A stretch of 64,000 bases of DNA from Furfurilactobacillus milii. GTDB taxonomy: Bacteria; Bacillota; Bacilli; Lactobacillales; Lactobacillaceae. Position 1 is the first letter of the stretch, and every line of letters begins with the position of its first letter. A program made the translations under genes and the position numbers. Under the pieces are notes generated by a model. That model was not told the DNA's origin. It saw only the letters and a list, made by a program, of their open reading frames with translations, and made no database searches. Shown here one piece after another: positions 30,201-38,629 of the stretch. The stretch spans positions 310,001 to 374,000 of the forward strand of contig NZ_JAIWJF010000001.1 in NCBI RefSeq assembly GCF_021654115.1, in the 5' to 3' direction.

Positions 30201-30367
30201 ATCAACATTGACACGTTCACCGTGGGACCGGTTCAAGCCCGAAATTCACGCTCTTTTACCTCGTCGTAAAGCCTCGTGAAGACCGCGAGTCTTTGCGACC
30301 GTCCGTAACCTAAATTCGGGAAACCACCGAATTAACGTTACCTGCACGGTTCGGTATCACTGTTGAC
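30201..30367 (+). repeat. Dispersed structured element, copy A30
   Basis: The element is 167 nt, closed by ATCAACATTGACAC (30201-30214) and GTATCACTGTTGAC (30354-30367) with 11 of 14 positions paired. It contains GGGACCGG, a hairpin GTCGTAAAG/CTTTGCGAC, linker CGTCC and a second hairpin GTAAC.AATTCGG/CCGAATT.GTTAC with a GAAA loop. It sits 40 bases after the ABC-F gene. Confidence 0.85.
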
Positions 30368-30410
30368 GACCTTCGGCTGATATTTGCGTGCCATGTAAAC
30401 TTAGTAATCG

Positions 30411-30471
30411 AAAAACGTCTATTTTTATCGCACCTCATTTATTGAGGTATGGATAAAATAGACGCTTTTTA
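30411..30471. terminator. Bidirectional terminator
   Basis: A long imperfect stem (GTCTATTTTTATC with GATAAAATAGAC) has an inner CCTC/GAGG hairpin and A/T tracts on both sides. It separates the ABC-F region from the convergent VOC gene. Confidence 0.8.
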
Positions 30472-30511
30472 TTTGGATCAACCTTGTTTATTTTTAACCT
30501 GATTTCGGCAA

Positions 30512-30916
30512 TTAGGCGGTGGCGTCGACATTCCAACGGACACCAAATTGATCTGTGACAATGCCGAAGAGGCCGCCCCAATCTTTTGGAGTGAAGTCAA
30601 TAACACGCTGACCATTTTCGGATAGTCGGCTGTAGATGTCGGCTGCTTGTTTTGCGTCGTCGAAATGGAGGCCCATTGATACCGTTGCTCCTGGCTGGAT
30701 GTCAGGTGCGCCGGGGATGACATCGAGTGCGGTGATGTGAAAATCTTCATCGATGGCTAATACGCCATGCACCACAAGGTTTGCTATTTTGTCGTCTGTA
30801 GTTGCAAACAGTTCGCCTGCGCAGTGAATGTCTAAGTGACCGCCAAAAACTGATTGATAGAATTTTAGGGCATCATTTGCCTGACCGTGAAAAGTGAGAT
30901 AAGGTAAGAATTTCAT
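30512..30916 (-). CDS. VOC superfamily protein, PhnB-like
   Basis: The 134-residue protein shows the glyoxalase-like fold used by PhnB/DUF1338-type VOC proteins: PYLTFHGQANDALKFYQSVFGG at the N-terminus and the closing WGGLFGIVTDQFGVRW. Metal ligands are not obvious. The role is unknown. AGGAGG precedes the ATG. Confidence 0.85.
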   Translation of the reverse strand: MKFLPYLTFHGQANDALKFYQSVFGGHLDIHCAGELFATTDDKIANLVVHGVLAIDEDFHITALDVIPGAPDIQPGATVSMGLHFDDAKQAADIYSRLSENGQRVIDFTPKDWGGLFGIVTDQFGVRWNVDATA

Positions 30917-30989
30917 TGTAAACGGACCTCCTGTTTTGGGGTGTTGATATTAAGTTCAGCTTACCATATTAACAAAATTAATTAATTCA

Positions 30990-30999
30990 CAAACGTTTG
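30990..30999. promoter_or_regulatory. CAAACGTTTG palindrome before the flavoprotein gene
   Basis: A perfect LacI-type palindrome, identical in core to the two operators at 39686 and 39718, lies between the divergent VOC and flavoprotein genes. It could bring the flavoprotein gene under a LacI-family or CcpA-like regulator. Confidence 0.45.
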
Positions 31000-31165
31000 A
31001 CTATGATTAGGAACATCGTTTATGCTTACGACGTAAGTGATGTGCCGTTTCTTTTATTTGCATTAGTGAATTACAGAGCAAAGTTTGATCGACGGCACAT
31101 CCAATTCCTAAATAGAATCAATTTTAGTCACTCATTTAGCAAACAAATAAGGAGCGTCAATTAAA

Positions 31166-32563
31166 ATGGCCGAAAAATTTCGTTTTCAACCAAGTGATAT
31201 CAACGCACTGCAAGACAGCTATGATGTTGTCATTATCGGTTCAGGTAGTACTGGGATGGTAGCTGCCATTCAGGCACATGAACTTGGCTTGAAGCCGGTT
31301 ATCTTTGAAAAGATGCCAAAAATTGGTGGTAACACGATGCGAGCTTCATCTGGGATGAACGCCGCTGAAACCAACGTTCAGTTACACCATGGTGTTGTCG
31401 ATAGTTACGAGGACTTTTACGCTGAAACCCTTAAGGGTGGCGGTGATTTAAACGATAAAGAATTGCTCGGCTATTTCAGTTCACATGCTGCTTTATCAAT
31501 TGATTGGTTAGCTGATCATGGCATTCGTTTGGATGATATCACCATCACTGGTGGGATGAGCAAAATGCGGACTCACCGTCCAGCCAGCATGGCGCCAATT
31601 GGTGCGTTCTTGGTTACTGAGCTATCTAAAGTCGTTCAAAAGGACGAATTGCCACTGTTCACCGGTGTAACGGTTAACAGTTTGGTGAAAGATGCAGACG
31701 GTAAAGTTACGGGCGTTAATGCAACGTTGCCTGATGGCAGCCAAAAGATGGTTGGCGGTAAAGCCGTTGTCTTGGCAACCGGTGGTTTCGGCGCCAACAA
31801 CGACATGATTGAAAAGTACCGTCCTGACTTAAAGGGCTACAAGACGACGAACCAACCTGGGGCAACTGGTGATGGTTTGAAGTTGGCAACAGACGTCGGT
31901 GCTGCTTTAGTTCAGATGGATCAAATTCAAGTACACCCAACTGTCCAGCAAGATAACCCACATGCATTCTTGATTGGTGAAGCCGTACGTGGCGAAGGTG
32001 CCATTTTGGTTAACGCGCAAGGCAAACGGTTCGTTAATGAATTAACGACGCGTAAGGTGGTTTCAAACGCTATTACAGCCCTACCAGAGCACAGCGCTTA
32101 TCTGATTCTGGATCAAGGTATTCGTTCACGTGTTAAGGCCATTGAGTTCTACGACAGTATTGGTTTGGTTGTAACAGGTTCAAGTCTGTCAGAATTAGCT
32201 GGCAAACTGAATATGGATGTTGATGCGTTGTCATCAACTGTTTCCACGTGGAACACTGCTGTGGCTGATCACGATGATAAAGAATTCGGTCGCTCAACTG
32301 GGATGGATCGTGATATCTCCGCCGGACCATTCTTCGCTATTCATATTGCACCCGCAATCCACTACACAATGGGTGGCATCAAGGCTAACCATAAGACGCA
32401 AGTATTGGATGAAAGCGGTCAGATCATCCTAGGTTTATTTGCTGGCGGTGAGGTTGTCGGCGGACTGCACGGTAACAACCGGATCGGTGGAAACTCAATC
32501 GCTGAAACGGTAATCTTTGGTCGTCAGGCTGGAGAACAAGTTTACGATTACATCAAAGGCTAA
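31166..32563 (+). CDS. FAD-dependent fumarate-reductase-like flavoprotein
   Basis: The 465-residue soluble flavoprotein has the FAD motif VVIIGSGSTGMVAA (about 21-34), the GGNTMRASSGMNA block, HPT and RGEGAILVN, HYTMGGI and NNRIGGNS. These are the active-site blocks of fumarate reductase/flavocytochrome c, so reduction of fumarate or a related enoate is likely. It has neither signal peptide nor FMN_bind domain, so electrons must come from a partner, such as a free flavin or reductase. GGAGCG is the ribosome site. Confidence 0.85.
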   Translation: MAEKFRFQPSDINALQDSYDVVIIGSGSTGMVAAIQAHELGLKPVIFEKMPKIGGNTMRASSGMNAAETNVQLHHGVVDSYEDFYAETLKGGGDLNDKELLGYFSSHAALSIDWLADHGIRLDDITITGGMSKMRTHRPASMAPIGAFLVTELSKVVQKDELPLFTGVTVNSLVKDADGKVTGVNATLPDGSQKMVGGKAVVLATGGFGANNDMIEKYRPDLKGYKTTNQPGATGDGLKLATDVGAALVQMDQIQVHPTVQQDNPHAFLIGEAVRGEGAILVNAQGKRFVNELTTRKVVSNAITALPEHSAYLILDQGIRSRVKAIEFYDSIGLVVTGSSLSELAGKLNMDVDALSSTVSTWNTAVADHDDKEFGRSTGMDRDISAGPFFAIHIAPAIHYTMGGIKANHKTQVLDESGQIILGLFAGGEVVGGLHGNNRIGGNSIAETVIFGRQAGEQVYDYIKG

Positions 32564-32583
32564 ATAGTGTGTTAATAATACTG

Positions 32584-32623
32584 AAAAAAGTGGTTCGAGA
32601 GTTATTTTCTCGAACCACTTTTT
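32584..32623. terminator. Bidirectional terminator
   Basis: AAAAAAGTGGTTCGAGA pairs with TCTCGAACCACTTTTT. It ends the flavoprotein gene and overlaps the tail of the convergent membrane-protein gene. Confidence 0.9.
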
Positions 32624-33048
32624 GGTCTGGTATAAAATTTGCTTGTTTGAACTACTGAACGTTGATGCTGGTGAAACGAAAGCAACAGTATGTCAGCTAA
32701 TGCCAAAAAAGGTGAAATCAGCATGATTAACGTGTCAACCACAAAGTCTACCCCCAAATTGCTGAAGTAGTCTGTAAACATGAAACTAAACGGCACAGCA
32801 GGCGTTATGATCTGATGCGAAGGCATATTAACGTCACGTGAGTGAGACTGTCGTGAAATGTGAAGAACGTGAAATAAATTTGGGAAGAATTGGTGAGCAA
32901 ACGGAAAACTCAGGTAGGCGAGGACGAGATAGCCATCAAGTGGGGTGAAAGACAAACGTGCGCCAATTCCGGGCTGCAATGAAAACATTAATAACAAAAA
33001 CAACATTGGCGGTAGGCCAATTAAATAACCCCGAATAATCTGTTTCAA
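32602..33048 (-). CDS. Small membrane protein of unknown function
   Basis: The 148-residue protein starts with TTG after GGGGGG. It has about three hydrophobic segments (residues 7-25, 38-52, 100-125) and a basic C-terminal tail. I recognise no family. Its last codons overlap a terminator stem. It is a single gene between the flavoprotein and ApbE genes. Confidence 0.5.
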   Translation of the reverse strand: MKQIIRGYLIGLPPMLFLLLMFSLQPGIGARLSFTPLDGYLVLAYLSFPFAHQFFPNLFHVLHISRQSHSRDVNMPSHQIITPAVPFSFMFTDYFSNLGVDFVVDTLIMLISPFLALADILLLSFHQHQRSVVQTSKFYTRPKSGSRK

Positions 33049-33167
33049 AAAAATCCCCCCAAATCCGGATGAACGAATTGACGCATCATGTTTTGGAGGG
33101 ATTATACAATATTATTTTTGTTGTCGTCGAGTGAATAAGCTTCGAGAAATCATCTAATTAATGTAAG

Positions 33168-34223
33168 CTAATTGCCCATCTTGTAGTTAGTGTGTTTATC
33201 TAATTTGAACTTGGTCTTTAGGCCGTCTGTAACGTAGATTTTTTTATCGTTGGTAATGAAGATAGCTTGGATTTTGGGTTTCTTATTCATGTAGGCTAAC
33301 CCATCTTTTAGTCCCTTATCAAACGCAGCGTTGGATAAGGCGTCGCCGTCAATCGACTTTTTAGAGACAATCGTGACACTGGCGAGATTGTTTTCATATG
33401 GGTAGCCGGTTTTGGCATCGAATAGGTAAATGTATTTATGACCGTGGGACATGAGGTACTGCTCATAGGTACCAGCAGTCACAATTGACATGTCAGATTC
33501 TTTAATGGTTCCAACAGCGTCGCCCCGAGGCTTGACCGGATTCTGAATGCCGACTTGCCAAGGCTTGTTATGCCCCTCCGGCGAATTACCCATCACAATG
33601 ATATTCCCGCCTAAGTTGATAATACCAGAGGTAACGCCGTTTTTCTTGAAGACCTTTTTGACTTGGTCCGCAATATAACCTTTTGCAATTCCACCAAAGT
33701 CGAGGCGCATGCCTTTTTTGGTGAGATAAACAGTACGGTTCTTATCATTCAGTTGAACGTCGTGGTAATCAACAAGCGGCAGCGCCGCATCAATTTCTGA
33801 CTGTTCTGGCACCCGTGCACCAGGCAAACCGATTTTCCATAAATTGGTAACAGCACCAATTGCCATGTCAAAACTACCCTCAGAATTTTCTGAAACGTCC
33901 AGGGCCTTTTGAACCATTGGGTAAAAGTCAGCAGGCACTTTAACGGGTTTGATGCCGGCATTGGCGTTGATTTTATCAAGTTGCGATCCACCGCGTGTCA
34001 ACGTTGATTCATCGTCCATGTGATGAATTTCCTTAAAGCCCTTATCAATGACTGACTTCTTACCTTTGTCGTAAATTGACAGGGTGCAGACGGTGCCCAT
34101 CACCATTTCAGTTTTCTCATAAGGATTTTTTACCATTGTGTGCTTTTGAGGTTTCTTTGCACAGCCACTCAATACTGCCAATAAGGCAATGGTCATGCTA
34201 CCCCAAATCAGCGCTTTTTTCAT
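33168..34223 (-). CDS. apbE: FAD:protein FMN transferase (ApbE) lipoprotein
   Basis: ApbE moves FMN from FAD onto Thr/Ser of target proteins outside the membrane. The 351-residue protein has a signal peptide with lipobox LSGC (Cys21), the MGTVCT start of the domain, RLDFGGIAKGYIAD, NLGGNIIVMG and the metal-binding DGDALSNAAF segment. The secreted SGAT protein at 27319 is the obvious substrate. ATG 34223 follows AAGGAG. An upstream GTG is less likely. A cre-like site lies upstream at 34347. Confidence 0.94.
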   Translation of the reverse strand: MKKALIWGSMTIALLAVLSGCAKKPQKHTMVKNPYEKTEMVMGTVCTLSIYDKGKKSVIDKGFKEIHHMDDESTLTRGGSQLDKINANAGIKPVKVPADFYPMVQKALDVSENSEGSFDMAIGAVTNLWKIGLPGARVPEQSEIDAALPLVDYHDVQLNDKNRTVYLTKKGMRLDFGGIAKGYIADQVKKVFKKNGVTSGIINLGGNIIVMGNSPEGHNKPWQVGIQNPVKPRGDAVGTIKESDMSIVTAGTYEQYLMSHGHKYIYLFDAKTGYPYENNLASVTIVSKKSIDGDALSNAAFDKGLKDGLAYMNKKPKIQAIFITNDKKIYVTDGLKTKFKLDKHTNYKMGN

Positions 34224-34346
34224 AATTGCCAAACTCTCCTTAAATGCCACAATTTATAGTTAAAGCTAAACTTTGATGGCACGCTCATATGTCTTGTGAG
34301 AACTGTTACATTTTACCGCAAAAAGTGGGTGATGTGGTGTCAATTT

Positions 34347-34360
34347 TGAAAACGATTACA
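34347..34360. promoter_or_regulatory. cre site between apbE and a small gene
   Basis: TGAAAACGATTACA is a full match to TGNAANCGNTNNCA. It lies in the 205-base divergent region and could serve apbE, the small gene at 34429, or both. Confidence 0.7.
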
Positions 34361-34428
34361 AACGGCGGTAAAATTAGACAAGATAAGTCTAAGTAGATTG
34401 TTAACCTGCAACCAATGGAGGAACAAAC

Positions 34429-34671
34429 ATGAAAAATCATGGCAAATTGAACGCAACACTTTTAACTCCTGCATACTGGGAAAAGTATCATCTGTCGGAC
34501 GGCGTTGATTTCGCTAATCAGTTTCAAGCGATCGACGCACAAGATTTGGGCGAAAATGATCGTAAACAAGCGTTGGACGAGTTGCTAAAGAAGATGGCAG
34601 CCAAAGGGTATAACAATCCAGCTAACTCAATGTATGTTCTGTATTCAGCTATTTTGGTTCAACGAAACTGA
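34429..34671 (+). CDS. Small protein of unknown function
   Basis: The 80-residue soluble protein has a very good ribosome site (GGAGG) and codon use like its neighbours. It is rich in helix-forming residues (ENDRKQALDELLKKMAAKGY). No family recognised. The cre site about 70 bases upstream suggests carbon control. A structured element follows 48 bases after its stop. Confidence 0.65.
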   Translation: MKNHGKLNATLLTPAYWEKYHLSDGVDFANQFQAIDAQDLGENDRKQALDELLKKMAAKGYNNPANSMYVLYSAILVQRN

Positions 34672-34718
34672 TAATCGGTTTTGTGGGCTAGTGGTGGAGG
34701 CCGCTTTCACCTTCGGTT

Positions 34719-34885
34719 GTCAACATTGATACGCTCGCCGTGGGACCGGTTCAAGCCGGAAGTACACCGTCTTTCACCTCGTCGCCAAGCCTCGTGAGAA
34801 CCTCGAGTCTTTGCGACCGTCCGTAACCTAAATTCGGAAAACCGCCGAATTAACGTTACTTTCACGGCTCGGTATCAATGTTGAC
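34719..34885 (+). repeat. Dispersed structured element, copy A34
   Basis: The element is 167 nt, closed by a perfect 14-base inverted repeat GTCAACATTGATAC (34719-34732) / GTATCAATGTTGAC (34872-34885). Inside are GGGACCGG with a CCGG/CCGG hairpin, hairpin GTCGCCAAG (34781) / CTTTGCGAC (34809), linker CGTCC, and hairpin AATTCGG (34831) / CCGAATT (34845) inside GTAAC/GTTAC. It faces copy B35, 136 bases away. Confidence 0.88.
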
Positions 34886-35021
34886 GCCCTTCAGCTACAC
34901 AGTGATGAAACCATCCGCTAACACCAACTTCATTTGATCTAAAAGTGGTCTGTAAGTATTTTTATTATTTGTCCATAGAATAGAAAATTGATAATAGTTT
35001 ATTTCCTGCTACATGAGTGGA

Positions 35022-35189
35022 GCTGGCCTGAAACATAGTTCCGTGTCGGCACCACTTGGCGGTATGAATCTGGCCGCTTAGTGGTGCGGGACGACTTATG
35101 GGACGTGATTTTCGGCCCATAATCGAGGGTGAAAACCGCGTTTTGGGCGGGTTGAACCCGGTCCTCATGGAACGGCGTTTCGGGCTAGC
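35022..35189 (-). repeat. Dispersed structured element, copy B35
   Basis: The element is 168 nt, closed by GCTGGCCTGAAAC (35022-35034) and GTTTCGGGCTAGC (35177-35189); as plus-strand RNA all 13 positions pair with two G-U. On the minus strand it carries GGACCGGG, hairpin TTATGGG/CCCATAA, linker CGTCC and hairpin GCACCACT/AGTGGTGC. The flank GAGTGGAGCT is shared with copy B49. Confidence 0.85.
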
Positions 35190-35254
35190 GTAACGGCCCT
35201 GTCTTGACATGAATTATTTGGAGCTAAATTAATTACCAGAAACTGTAATACAAG

Positions 35255-35314
35255 AAAATAGGTGTCTTCGCTACTGCACATTTACGCAATGGAGCAGTGA
35301 AGTCACCTATTTTT
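35255..35314. terminator. Bidirectional terminator
   Basis: AAAATAGGTG pairs with CACCTATTTT around an inner CTTC.CT/AG.GAAG stem. It ends the minus-strand ABC transporter operon. Confidence 0.85.
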
Positions 35315-35332
35315 ACACACAATTTAGTTAAA

Positions 35333-36028
35333 TCAATCTGTAGTCGGCAACGTTAACCGCTTTTCCAACCAGTTTTGACCGACAGTCAGGAATGAGCAAC
35401 ATGCCCAATAAATGAGTGCGACCAATAGATAGACGGTCATGTAGTCAAACTGCTTACCACCCTGGATTTTAGCGCGCATGAACATTTCGGAAACGGTGAC
35501 CATCGCGGCCAGCGATGTTCCCTTGAACATATCTAGCAAGATATTGCCCAGTGCGGGGATGGCAATCCGGAACGCTTGCGGCAAGATGACGTAATGGACG
35601 GCTTTACCATACGACATGCCAAGCGAATAACTAGCAGCCCATTGCCCATCTTCGGCACCCATAAAGGCAGAACGGAAGACTTCAGAAACAAACGCAGCTG
35701 CATTCAAAATGAACGCGATGTCCGCAGCCACAAAGGCGTCCAGCTGAATACCTGTGTACGGTAGCCCAAAATAGAGAATGAACAGCAGAACCAACGAGGG
35801 TACACCACGCATAAACGAAATGTACGTCCGCGTCAGCCAATGAAGCCAATGACGTTTGCTCATTTGACCAAGGGTGAGGAAAAAACCAAGCATCAATGCG
35901 CCGACAAAGCTGACGATGGTTAGCTCCACAGTGAGCGGTAAGCCGCCAAGAATGTAAGGCAGCGCATGCCACGCAAAGTGGGCATTGAAAAAGTTAGGAA
36001 TAGTCAGCCAATTTAGTAATGAATTCAT
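35333..36028 (-). CDS. Amino-acid ABC transporter permease
   Basis: The 231-residue permease has five or so hydrophobic segments and the polar amino acid importer signature ending in the EAA-type loop (ASYSLGMSYGKAVHYVILPQA, about residues 130-155). It forms the channel for the binding protein encoded directly upstream, nine bases away. No ATPase gene follows. The operon ends in a terminator, so a remote or shared ATPase is required. Confidence 0.9.
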   Translation of the reverse strand: MNSLLNWLTIPNFFNAHFAWHALPYILGGLPLTVELTIVSFVGALMLGFFLTLGQMSKRHWLHWLTRTYISFMRGVPSLVLLFILYFGLPYTGIQLDAFVAADIAFILNAAAFVSEVFRSAFMGAEDGQWAASYSLGMSYGKAVHYVILPQAFRIAIPALGNILLDMFKGTSLAAMVTVSEMFMRAKIQGGKQFDYMTVYLLVALIYWACCSFLTVGQNWLEKRLTLPTTD

Positions 36029-36037
36029 GAGCGTCCT

Positions 36038-36904
36038 TTATTTGATTTTGAAGTAAGTTGTCTTAACGTTAGGCTTTTTGGAGACGTCCTGACCGCCATA
36101 AAATTCCTTCGATAGTTTGGTGATGGTACCGTCTGCTTTTAGCTTCTTGATTTCTTTATCGACTTCCGCAGTCAACTTCGTGTTGCTCTTCTTCATGATG
36201 ATACCTGTACCGTTTTTATCATTTTGAGTGGTGAAGTAGAGGTTCTTTGGAATGGTTAGAGGTAAGTTAGGCAATGCCTTGAGCGCCATGGATTGCAGGT
36301 AGTAATCGTTCAGGATGACATCAGTTCGACCGTTAACAACATCGCGAAGGTAAACATCGTTTGACACGTTGTCGTAGTTAACTTGCTTAGCACCGAGCTG
36401 ACTGGCCAAACGTTGATAGCCGGTACCAGCCTCACCGGCCGCCTTTTTACCCTTTAAGTCTGCAAAACTGTGAATCCCAGATTGATCTGATTTGCGAACG
36501 ACCATGCTGTCGAAACTGAATTTGTAAGGAGTGGAAAGGGCAAATTGCTTTTCACACTGTTTGCTGATACTGAAGTCGTTGGCGGCCATTTGAGCAGTCC
36601 CGTTGTTAACAGCTGTCAGCATCCCATCGACGTCCATTTCTTTGAAGGTGACTTTCTTATGGAGCCCCTTAGCAACGGCCTTAACGACTGCGATGTCGTA
36701 GCCAGTTAGAGCACTCTTTTTATTAGCGTGAAACGAAGTCGGATACAACGTACCAGATGTTGCGACGACCAAAGTTTTTTGATCAGCAACCTTTTGGTTA
36801 GTTGACTTGGCCGTCTTCCCACAACCAGCTAGCGTGAAGACTAAAATCAGTGCCATGGCTGATGCCAAAGCCGTTAAACGAATCGATTTCTTGGAATGAA
36901 ACAC
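36038..36904 (-). CDS. Amino-acid ABC transporter substrate-binding lipoprotein
   Basis: The 288-residue SBP_bac_3 protein has a lipoprotein signal with LAGC (Cys at about 28), the domain start TLVVATSGTLYPTSF, GYDIAVVKAVAKGL, and VNNGTAQMAANDFSISKQ typical of polar amino acid or cystine receptors. GTG start after AAAGGGG. A cre-like sequence TGTAAACGCAATCA lies at about 36957, upstream of the operon. Confidence 0.9.
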   Translation of the reverse strand: MFHSKKSIRLTALASAMALILVFTLAGCGKTAKSTNQKVADQKTLVVATSGTLYPTSFHANKKSALTGYDIAVVKAVAKGLHKKVTFKEMDVDGMLTAVNNGTAQMAANDFSISKQCEKQFALSTPYKFSFDSMVVRKSDQSGIHSFADLKGKKAAGEAGTGYQRLASQLGAKQVNYDNVSNDVYLRDVVNGRTDVILNDYYLQSMALKALPNLPLTIPKNLYFTTQNDKNGTGIIMKKSNTKLTAEVDKEIKKLKADGTITKLSKEFYGGQDVSKKPNVKTTYFKIK

Positions 36905-37145
36905 AACAATCGCCCCTTTAATTAGATTATCTTAAGCATAAATGTTTATGTGAAAAATGTAAACGCAATCATTGAATAAAATATCGTTGTTATGCGGCGA
37001 TATTTTTGAAAACATGAATATAAATTTCACAAACTATTCAAGCGAAGGCTCAAGTTAGGGGCTACTATCGCTAATATGCTATAGTTTAAACTAGGCAAAT
37101 AGCAATACAGCTATGTTTTAAAGGTATTCACAGGAGGATTGAGTC

Positions 37146-37532
37146 GTGACGAAAGTTTATAACGTTGGCGTCGAAGCAACATTGGATGTAATCGGTGGTA
37201 AATGGAAACCGGTTATTCTCTGCGATTTGCATGAAGGACCAATGCGGACTAGTGAACTGCGTCGGGCTATTCCAAACGTGACTCAGAAGGTTTTAACGGA
37301 ACAGTTACGTGATTTGGAACATGACGGCATCGTGACACGAAAAGTGTTTAATGAAGTACCGCCACGAGTAGTCTATGGGTTAACTGAACATGGTCAGAAT
37401 TTAAGTGGCCTACTGGAACAGATCTGTCAGTGGGGCGAAGAAGACGTTCGCCGTCGGGCAGCCAATGGTGAAAGTGTGGTCATTCGTCATCTCGGTGAGA
37501 CTGCGCCGAGCCGAGATGAACTGCTTGGTTAA
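37146..37532 (+). CDS. HxlR family transcriptional regulator
   Basis: The 128-residue winged-helix protein matches HxlR along its length (EATLDVIGGKWKPVIL, RTSELRRAIPNVTQKVLTEQLRDLE, PPRVVYGLTEHG). The redox cysteine often found just before this block is replaced (NVGVEATL), so sensing is probably not by that thiol. GTG start with CAGGAGG. It lies 113 bases upstream of an aldo-keto reductase on the same strand, a likely target. Confidence 0.9.
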   Translation: MTKVYNVGVEATLDVIGGKWKPVILCDLHEGPMRTSELRRAIPNVTQKVLTEQLRDLEHDGIVTRKVFNEVPPRVVYGLTEHGQNLSGLLEQICQWGEEDVRRRAANGESVVIRHLGETAPSRDELLG

Positions 37533-37645
37533 TTTTCGTTTGCAAGGTACTTATTGGTAACCTAGGCACCTGTAAGTACCGTCTTGTTTTACTAAACGAA
37601 CGCGCTAGTATTGATTGTGAAAGCAATTTGAGGAGGAATTTCAAT

Positions 37646-38488
37646 ATGGATGAATTAACATTAAACAATGGACAAAAGATTCCCCAGTTAGGGTTGGGTG
37701 TTTTCCTTGTGCAGGACGCAAATGACTTAAAGCGCTCTGTTGCTGATGCTTTAAAGGATGGCTACCGTCATTTTGATACGGCGGCTATTTATCATAATGA
37801 AGCTTGGGTTGGTGAAGCCTTAGCTGAAAGCGATGTTAAGCGTGAAGACCTGTTCATTACTTCAAAAGTTTGGGACAGCAACACGACTTATGATGAAACA
37901 ATGGCTGCCTTTAAGGAGTCATTGAAGAAGTTGCAAACGGATTACCTGGACTTGTACCTCATTCACTGGCCAAGTGAAGGGTATACGGAAAAGTGGCGTG
38001 CCATGGAAGACTTGTACAATGACGGTCAAATCAAGTCAATTGGTGTATCGAACTTTGAAAAGCCACATCTTGATAAGTTATTGGCTTCCGCAAAGGTTAA
38101 GCCTGCTGTTGATCAGATTGAAACGCACCCATACTTCCAACAAAAAGAGTTGCACGATTACTTAACAAGTTTGAACATTGCCCACGAAGCTTGGGGACCA
38201 TTGGGTCAGGGAAAGAGTGGCGTAATGGAAGATGCAACATTGAAGCAGATTGCTGATGCACACAAGAAGAGTGTGGCGCAAGTTATCTTACGTTGGCACT
38301 TGCAACGCAACATCATCGTCATTCCAAAATCCATTCATGCTGAACGGATTGCTCAAAACATTGATGTGTTTGATTTCAAACTCAGCGATGACGAAATGAA
38401 TGCCATTGCTGGTATCGACAAGAATCGTCGTGGGTCGGAAGATCCTAACGACGAGGAATGGTTGAAGAAATCGTTGTCGATGAACTAA
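37646..38488 (+). CDS. Aldo-keto reductase (2,5-diketo-D-gluconate reductase type)
   Basis: The 280-residue NADPH-dependent AKR has the catalytic set Asp/Tyr in FDTAAIYHNE, Lys in SKVWDSN and His in LIHWP. It also has GVSNFEKPHL and the cofactor loop IPKSIHAERI. It reduces aldehydes or ketones to alcohols. The physiological substrate is unknown. GGAGGAATTTCAAT precedes ATG 37646. A second AKR of the same type is at 62404. Confidence 0.92.
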   Translation: MDELTLNNGQKIPQLGLGVFLVQDANDLKRSVADALKDGYRHFDTAAIYHNEAWVGEALAESDVKREDLFITSKVWDSNTTYDETMAAFKESLKKLQTDYLDLYLIHWPSEGYTEKWRAMEDLYNDGQIKSIGVSNFEKPHLDKLLASAKVKPAVDQIETHPYFQQKELHDYLTSLNIAHEAWGPLGQGKSGVMEDATLKQIADAHKKSVAQVILRWHLQRNIIVIPKSIHAERIAQNIDVFDFKLSDDEMNAIAGIDKNRRGSEDPNDEEWLKKSLSMN

Positions 38489-38506
38489 ATGCATTTAGAC
38501 GCAAAT

Positions 38507-38556
38507 TAAAACGGACTGTAAATCTCAGGAATTTCCTGGATTTACAGTCCGTTTTT
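38507..38556 (+). terminator. Terminator after the aldo-keto reductase
   Basis: AAAACGGACTGTAAATC pairs perfectly with GATTTACAGTCCGTTTTT. Confidence 0.92.
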
Positions 38557-38629
38557 CGTAGTCAGTTGATTAGGCGACTTCGCGCTCGACTGAAATTGGT
38601 AACGCTTAGTCTATATATCGAAAACAGGC

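Noticed and set aside
32820-32840. TCACGTGA at 32.8 kb as a parS site
   Set aside because: Only the central CACGTG is shared; the GTTT/AAAC arms are missing.
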